Positions 52,013 through 60,900 of a stretch of DNA of 64,000 nt are shown here, in pieces. The notes beneath the pieces are model-generated. The model ran no database searches. It had not been told where the DNA came from and saw only the letters and a list, made by a program, of their open reading frames with translations. The stretch comes from Lutraria lutraria (lineage: Eukaryota; Mollusca; Bivalvia; Venerida; Mactridae): the NCBI GenBank assembly GCA_964023205.1, contig OZ026845.1:10001-74000 (forward strand). The letters run 5' to 3'. Position 1 is the first letter of the stretch, and every line of letters begins with the position of its first letter. The translations under genes and the position numbers were made by a program.

Positions 52013-54932
52013 AACATTTACATCTCATGTTAGGTTGTCTGTATCCCCCTTCAAAAGAAATTGCATCAAATAAAATCAACCTTAAAATTGATCTGTTCTT
52101 CTGTAGCCCAGCTTTATCTTGTGAAATTTCTAATAATTCAAGTACCTACTCATTCTACTCATATCTTTTGAAATATCTAATAACTTAAGTGTTTACTTAT
52201 ATTTTGTGAAATATCTAATAATTTATGTATTTTACTTATATTTTGTCAAATATCTAATAATTTATGCATTTTACTGATAAAATGTTTATCATAGTAAACT
52301 CGTGAACAGCCAAGTATCAATGTCTGATGATGAGAGAGAAAGAATTTTAAAAGAACATGAGAAACAGATGGTTAAACTAGAAAACAGGTAATTTATTACT
52401 TAATGATTATGTTTACTTTATCACCATTATATATACATGCATACACAGATTATGTTTACTTTATCACCATTATATATAGATGCATACACAGATTATGTTT
52501 ACTTTATCACCATTATATATACATGCATACACAGATTATGTTTATTTTATCACCATTATATATACATGCATACACAGATTATGTTTACTTTATCACCATT
52601 ATATATACATGCATACACAGATTATGTTTACTTTATCACCATTATATATACATGCATACACAGATTATGTTTATTTTATCACCATTATATATACATGCAT
52701 ACACAGATTATGTTTACTTTATCACCATTATATATACATGCATACACAGATTATGTTTATTTTATCACCATAATTCTAATTTTTACCATCACATAATGCA
52801 TGCATATACAGATTATTAACAATTCTAATTTTTACCATTACATATAATGCATGCATATACAGATTATTAACTAATGCTAATGTTTCCTTTTTACCATTAC
52901 ATAATGCATGCATATACAGATTATTAACAATTCTAATTTTTACCATTACATAATGCATGCATATACAGATTATTAACAATTCTAATTTTTACCATCACAT
53001 AATGCATGCATATACAGATTATTAACAATTCTAATTTTTACCATCACATAATGCATGCATATACAGATTATTAACAATTCTAATTTTTACCATCACATAA
53101 TGCATGCATATACAGATTGTTAACAATTCTAATTTTTACCATCACATAATGCATGCATATACAGATTATTAACAATTCTAATTTTTACCATTATATAATG
53201 CATGCATATACAGATTATTAACAATTCTAATTTTTACCATTACATAATGTATGCATTTACAGATTATTAACAATTCTAATTTTTACCATCACATAATGCA
53301 TGCATATACAGATTATTAACAATTCTAAGTTTTACCATCACATAATGCATGCATATACAGATTATTAACAATTCTAATTTTTACCATTACATATAATGCA
53401 TGCATATACAGATTATTAACTAATGCTAATGTTTCCTTTTTACCATTACATAATGCATGCATATACAGATTATTAACAATTCTAATTTTTACCATTACAT
53501 AATGCATGCATATACAGATTATTAACAATTCTAATTTTTACCATCACATAATGCATGCATATACAGATTATTAACAATTCTAATTTTTACCATCACATAA
53601 TGCATGCATATACAGATTATTAACAATTCTAATTTTTACCATCACATAATGCATGCATATACAGATTATTAACAATTCTAATTTTTACCATCACATAATG
53701 CATGCATATACAGATTATTAACAATTCTAATTTTTACCATCACATAATGCATGCATATACAGATTATTAACAATTCTAATTTTTACCATCACATAATGCA
53801 TGCATATACAGATTGTTAACAATTCTAATTTTTACCATCACATAATACATGCATATACAGATTATTAACAATTCTAATTTTTACCATTATATAATGCATG
53901 CATATACAGATTATTTACAATTCTAATTTTTACCATTATATAATGCATGCATATACAGATTATTTACAATTCTAATTTTTACCATTATATAATGCATGCA
54001 TATACAGATTATTTACAATTCTAATTTTTACCATTACAGTATAAATGCATATTCAGAGTATTATGCTAATGTTTATTTTATCACCATCTCATATTATTGC
54101 ATAATCAGACTTGTTTGTTGATTACGTTAATTTCTAAGAATTGTAGATTTTGTTAAAAATTCTCTTCTTAGTTTTCCATTGATACATAACATTTCTTATT
54201 GTAAAGCAAGAAATTGTGAACATGACGTTCACTTATAAACTGAACTTTATTCTTACATATTTAAGTTTGACATTAAACAAGTTAAGACAGAAACGTATGA
54301 TGGAAGAGAAGATTGCTCAACGTCGGGCTCAACAAATGAAAAAACTGCATGATGAACAACACAGTGAAAAAGAGGTTTCCTTTCTTATTTACCTGCCTTA
54401 TGATTTCAAACATGATATTTAGTGAACACTTGATCCTATGAAACAGGATACTAGTATTTGGTGAACACTTGATTCTATGAAACAGGATACTAGTATTTGG
54501 TGAACACTTGATTCTATGAAACAGGATACTAGTATTTGGTGAACACTTGATCCTATGAAACAGGATACTAGTATTTGGTGAACACTTGATCCTATGAAAC
54601 AGGATACTAGTATTTGGTGAACACTTGATCCTATGAAACAGGATACTAGTATTTGGTGAACACTTGATCCTATGAAACAGGATACTAGTATTTGGTGAAC
54701 ACTTGATCCTATGAAACAGGATATTTAGTGAACACTTGATTGATGTCACAATTAGTAATGACTATACAACTTAACTACTGTAAGAAATATTTCTTTGATA
54801 CCATGTAATACTTTTGTATATACAGATAGATAGATCATCGGGCGCGGATCAGGAGCGATTTTGATTTCAATTTTTTATACGCCCCGGATAGATGTATATA
54901 TAATATTCCTATTGTGTATACAGATGAATTTA

Positions 54933-54971
<39 letters not shown>

Positions 54972-57900
54972 ATGATAGACACAGCTACATGAGATAGAGA
55001 ACAATGACCAAGATTCAGATGATGAAGATGTACAGAAGAAGAAGTTAGATCTGATGAAGGAACATGTGGAACAGAAGATGGCTCTGTTACAAGGTCGTAA
55101 GAAGGACTGGGATAGTGAACTTGAATCGGTATGTTTATCTTTTCATGATATACTTCAGTTATAAAAGTTAGGTATCATCTGTATGTTTATCTTTTCATGA
55201 TATACTTCAGTTATATAAGTTAGGTAATTAACATATGTATGTTTATCTTTTCATGATATACTTCAGTTATAAAAGTTAGGTATCATCTGTATGTTTATCT
55301 TTTCATGATATACTTCAGTTATATAAGTTAGGTACATGTATCATCTGTATGTTTATCTTTTCATGATATACTTCAGTTATATAAGGTGGTATCATCTGTA
55401 TGTTTATCTTTTCATCATATACTTCAGTTATAAAAGTTAGGTATCATCTGTATGTTTATCTCATCATGATATACTTCAGTTATATAAGTTTGGTATCATC
55501 TGTATGTTTATCTTTTCATGATATGTTTCAGTTATATAAGTTAGGTAATTAACATATGTATGTTTATCTTTTCATGATACATGTATACTACAATTATCAA
55601 AATTAGGTAACAGAGACAGAATTCTTTAATATTTGATTAATGCTGACGGATTGAAGGTTTGAGAATAAAGAAAATTGTTGCATTAAGGTCAACATTTGTC
55701 AGTAAAGTAGGACAATTGTCTTGAAGATAATTCTTTGTTTATTTCTCAATAATTTAATTGTGCTTTGAATTATTGCATAATTAAAGATTCGTACTGAAAT
55801 GATGAAAGAGAGATCCTTAGCTCTTAAAGAACAAGAAGAAAGACTCGGTAAATTGGTGGCTGAGTTACAATTATCTAAGGCTAAAGAGGTTTGTACCACA
55901 TTATATATGAGTAACTATAAGTTCATGGTCACGGCATTGTACCACATTATTCATGAGTAACTATAAGTTCATGGTCACGGCATTGTACCACATTATATAT
56001 GAGTAACAATAAGTTCATGGTCACGGCATTATACAAATATTGATGAATTTATTATTATTTCTATATCTATGCATCATGGCGAGTTGATGTTTGAACTATG
56101 ATTATCTCACCAAATTATGATATTATGTAACGTTATTACCTGACTACAAAGTGTTGTTCAGTTTTGTTTGAATGACTCTTATAGGGTCTATAAACTTGCA
56201 GCTTATTTTGGGTCAGTTTAATTGTCAAATAAAAATGCACTGAAACTGTATGTGTACATAATTGGTTTGTATTTATATGTGTCATTATAGTTAGCTAAGA
56301 TTGAGGATCAACAAAAAACAATTCATAACCTGAAGACAAATCTGATTGAAGATTTAAATACAAAAGGTGCTTTATCTAGCCCAGAGACACAAACTGCTAT
56401 AGCACGCCATCATAAGGTTTGTTAAAAATTTATTACATTCTATTACATCTTTATAACACTGTATTAGATAAATTCATCAGTATGTTCTGTATGACACATA
56501 TATGGGACAACTGAGAAGTACCTTGAATATAGATTTCTAATTATTTGTTGATTATTAGAATAAATATAATAAAATTAAGATGTTATGACCATAATACATG
56601 TACTGGGCACTATCTGCATATTTGATAAATCTGTTATAATACATGTATATGCTCAGACAGTAAATATCACATACAGTGAAAATCTGATTTGACAAGATCA
56701 ACATAGGATTTCTACTGACATGAATTATGCATACTGTTGTTTGCAGGAACAAGATGAATTAAATGAAAGACTCGATAATCAAAGATTACAGCAAGAAAAG
56801 GTAATAAGGTCTTGTCTAAGATGTTACCCCTAAACATACATTCTATGAGAATATGTACAGTTGAATTTTAAAAGTAAAAAGAATATTCCCCAAAAGTCTT
56901 ACTCGTACTAGACCTTGTATGTGTTCATTATAAACATTCCTGCATGATGAAGTATATCATGTTATTTTTTGCAACATCTCAATAAAAAAACAATTTTTGA
57001 AACTTGAACTATTAATTTGTGGTTCTTAAAAGTAACACTTGTTGTTTTTCTAATACTAGCTGATGAAGGAAAGGTTACAGAGACGACTTAAACACAGAGA
57101 AAAGTCAATGATAGAACATCAAGATGAGGAACTTAAAACTTTGATGAATTCCAGTAAAACTGCTGCAAAGATAAAGAAAACATTACTGGCCCATAATCAT
57201 ATGGTTGCTATGGAAAAAATGAAGTATTTAGCTTTCTAAAGTTCTCAATCTGTTTACATTTAAAGTTTAAAAGGGAAAATAATTTATAAAATTGTCAAAC
57301 TCATCCCATGTGTTTATTATACATCACTAATAAATGCTATGAAACTTACAGGAACCACACATAACCAAGAAGCTGTGTTCAATAAACACATATGCCCCCC
57401 CCCCATGTGGCAAGGCTGATAATAGACATGGAACCTAAATGAGCTTAATGTAGAAGAAAAGTTTAGATACTAGATGATACAATCTTACAATCTTCTATCA
57501 ATGACATTTGATTAATTCTATGATATAGCAGTAATTCACACACACACAATATTTGTTTCTAGACAACAGCTAGAGAGAGAGATAAGTCAAACATTGGAAC
57601 AAGTGAGATATGAGTATGATTTATGTAAGAGAAAAGCTGTTCAAAATCAGGTTTGTTCACATCTTTATTTTGGAAATGAGGAACAAGAATTACTTCAACT
57701 TCACATTATTTGAGAGATTACTAAAATCTAACAGTTTTTAATGGTGTATTGTCAATGAGCTTTCATCCATGGCATAAACTATCCTCACACTTCAGCTTTC
57801 TTCTTTCCTTGCCTCAGCTACCACATTATATGGTATTTAGTCTGGTTATCATTGTTAAGCTAACCTGAGCTAAACCAAAATACTTCATCCAGTAGTCTTA

Positions 57901-60900
57901 TTTGATAGCTATGACCATCAGATGAAAGTCAAGTCTTTGTCAGTCATTATAACTTTGTATACAATATTATTAAGGATTGTATGACTTTAAGAAAATTGTG
58001 AATGTAAAGTAGATACAATGTATAATGCTGTATAATGTTCATATTATACAGGAGATGTCATTTATTGCTGAACTTGTACGTAACAGCATCATTCCTAAAG
58101 AAGATTTAGAATCACTGTTGAGAACATTGTATCCGGGTAAAAGTGAAGCTGAATTTCAGGAGATATTTAATAAAGTCTTTGATCCAAGTATTAGTGCAAG
58201 GAAAGTTAAACCACCGTCAAAGGATGTAGTGTACGTATTGTATAAATATCTGTGATATTTTAGGATGTTCTGAAAAATGTAATGTCAATATTTTGAAAGG
58301 TTTTATATAACTGTATTCGTAACTTTACTATTACTTTACAACAATTAACAACTAAATAAGAACATATACAGAGAGATAAAAACTGATTTCAATCATTGGT
58401 CATGTTTTACTGGTTATCAGTCATTGGACATGTTTTACTGGTTATCAATCATAGGACATGTTTTACTGGTTATCAATCATTGGACATGTTTTACTGGTTA
58501 TCAATCATTGGACATGTTTTACTGGTTATCAATCATTGGACATGTTTACTGGTTATCAATCATTGGACATGTTTTACTGGTTATCAATCATTGGACATGT
58601 TTTACTGGTTATCAATCATTGGACATGTTTTACTGGTTATCAATCATTGGACATGTTTTACTGGTTATCAATCATTGGTCATGTTTTACTGGTTATCAAT
58701 CATTGGACATGTTTTACTGGTTATCAATCATTGGACATGTTTACTGGTTATCAATCATTGGACATGTTTTACTGGTTATCAATCATTGGACATGTTTTAC
58801 TGGTTATCAATCATTGGTCATGTTTTACTGGTTATCAATCACTGGACATGTTTTACTGGTTATCAATCATTGGACATGTTTTACTGGTTATCAGTCATTG
58901 GACATGTTTTACTGGTTATCAATCATTGGACATGTTTTACTGGTTATCAGTCATTGTAAGATTCTATTCTCATAAGACATCAGATTCTAGACTTACAGTT
59001 TTGTCAGAGTTGTTCCCAACATTAAAACAAAATACGCCTGTCAAAGGGTTTAGGATATTATGAGTGGCAAATTATACATTTTTAAAAAAAAGCAATATTT
59101 GTCAAAAAAGCTGATTGTCAATGAACATAGTCAAAAAGGATGCTGAAGATCTGTTGTTGATTGGTCAACTTAAAGGGCGGACACTGCATTTTTAGTCAAT
59201 TTTCAATGTATCAAGGGACATAACTCAAAAGTGCCAGGAGCAATTGCACTGGTTATTGAACCTCGCCAAGATCTAAAGCCAATGAACATTTCCACCAAGT
59301 TTAGTGAAGATTGGTTGATAATTAGAGAGTGGACACTGAATTTTTAGTCAATTTTCAATGTATCCAGGGGCATAACTCAGAAGTGCCTGGTGCGATAGGA
59401 CTGGATACTGTACTTGACTGAGACCTAATACCAATAAACATTTCTACCAAGTTTGGTTAAGATGGATTGATAATTGATCGACTTAGAGGGCGGACACTAA
59501 TTTTTAGTCAATATTTAATGTATCAAGGGGCATTACTCTGAAGAGCCTGGTGCAATAAGGCTGGTTATCATACTAGAGTGAGATCTAATGCAGATAAACA
59601 TTTTTACCAAGTTTGGTGAAGGTGGATTGATAATTGATTGACAAAGAGGACGGACACTGCATTATTAGTCAATTTTCAATGTATCAAGGGGCATAACTCA
59701 GAAGGGCCTAGGCCGATTGGGCTGGTTATCACACTTGACCAAGATCTCATGGCCATAAATATTTCCACCAAGTTTGACCAAGTTTGGTGAGAATCCAAAT
59801 AAAACTATTTGAATTAGAGAGTGGACACTGCTGTGGATGCTGCCCGCCCGCCAAGGGTGTTCCCATAATACGACCCGTTTTTCAAAAGAGCGTATAATGA
59901 TATTACTTTCTTCTGTATTGTGTCTTATATACTATATAATATTTGTATACAGTAATCAGCTAGCTAATGAAATTCCCAGTGATGAGGCACATCCACCACC
60001 ATTTAAAGGTGAAATATCTACTACAAATAGAGCTAACAATGATGTGTCCAGTGTACCAAGGTAGGTGCTAATTTATCATTCAATAGTTCTAAGTCTGATA
60101 TTATGATGATTAGTTTGCTACTCTGCATTATTATTTTATATAAATATATTAAATAAATCTTTAGTTCTTTTCTGAATTCCAAGGTATTTTAACAGCTATA
60201 AATTTTGTTTGTTTGGTACAGATTTAACTTCTGTTTTAATGTCTTTCAGTGTATATACAAAATGTAATATCGTATTGTTTATTAGTTTTGTGTAGACTAA
60301 AATGTCCATCTTCTACACAATAAAAGTTGAAAAACATTTGGTCTTTTGCTATTTTAAGCTGACAAAATGTTCATTACAGTTTTCATGGATCAGGTATTTC
60401 TACACTTACCTTCCTGAATGCAGCACTAACCTATCTATTTAGACCTTGTAATATTCCAACACTTAGCTTCCTGAATGCAACACTAACCTATCTATTTAGA
60501 TCTTGTAATATTCCAACACTTACCTTCCTGTATGCAGCACTAACCTATCTATTTAGACCTTGTAATATTCCAACACTTAGCTTCCTGAATGCAACACTAA
60601 CCTGTCTATTTAGACCTTGTAATATTCCAACACTTACCTTCCTGTATGCAGCACTAACCTATCTATTTAGACCTTGTAATATTCCAACACTTACCTTCCT
60701 GAATGCAGCACTAACCTATCTATTTAACATTCATTTTTGTCAGTCATAAAATCCTTTTCAATCCTTTTTTAAACTTTTGTGATAAATGTTGTATTTTCCT
60801 TTATTTAAAGAACGTATAACTCCATCTAATCATCTCATTCTCCAATTTGTACTGGGATTGCAAAAAGTCGTGATCCTCTTTTCAACCAAAAGATAAAATG

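Noticed and set aside
58396..59063. Open frames of 183-201 codons in intron 25
   Set aside because: They are 28-bp repeat artefacts in three frames, ending where the repeat ends.
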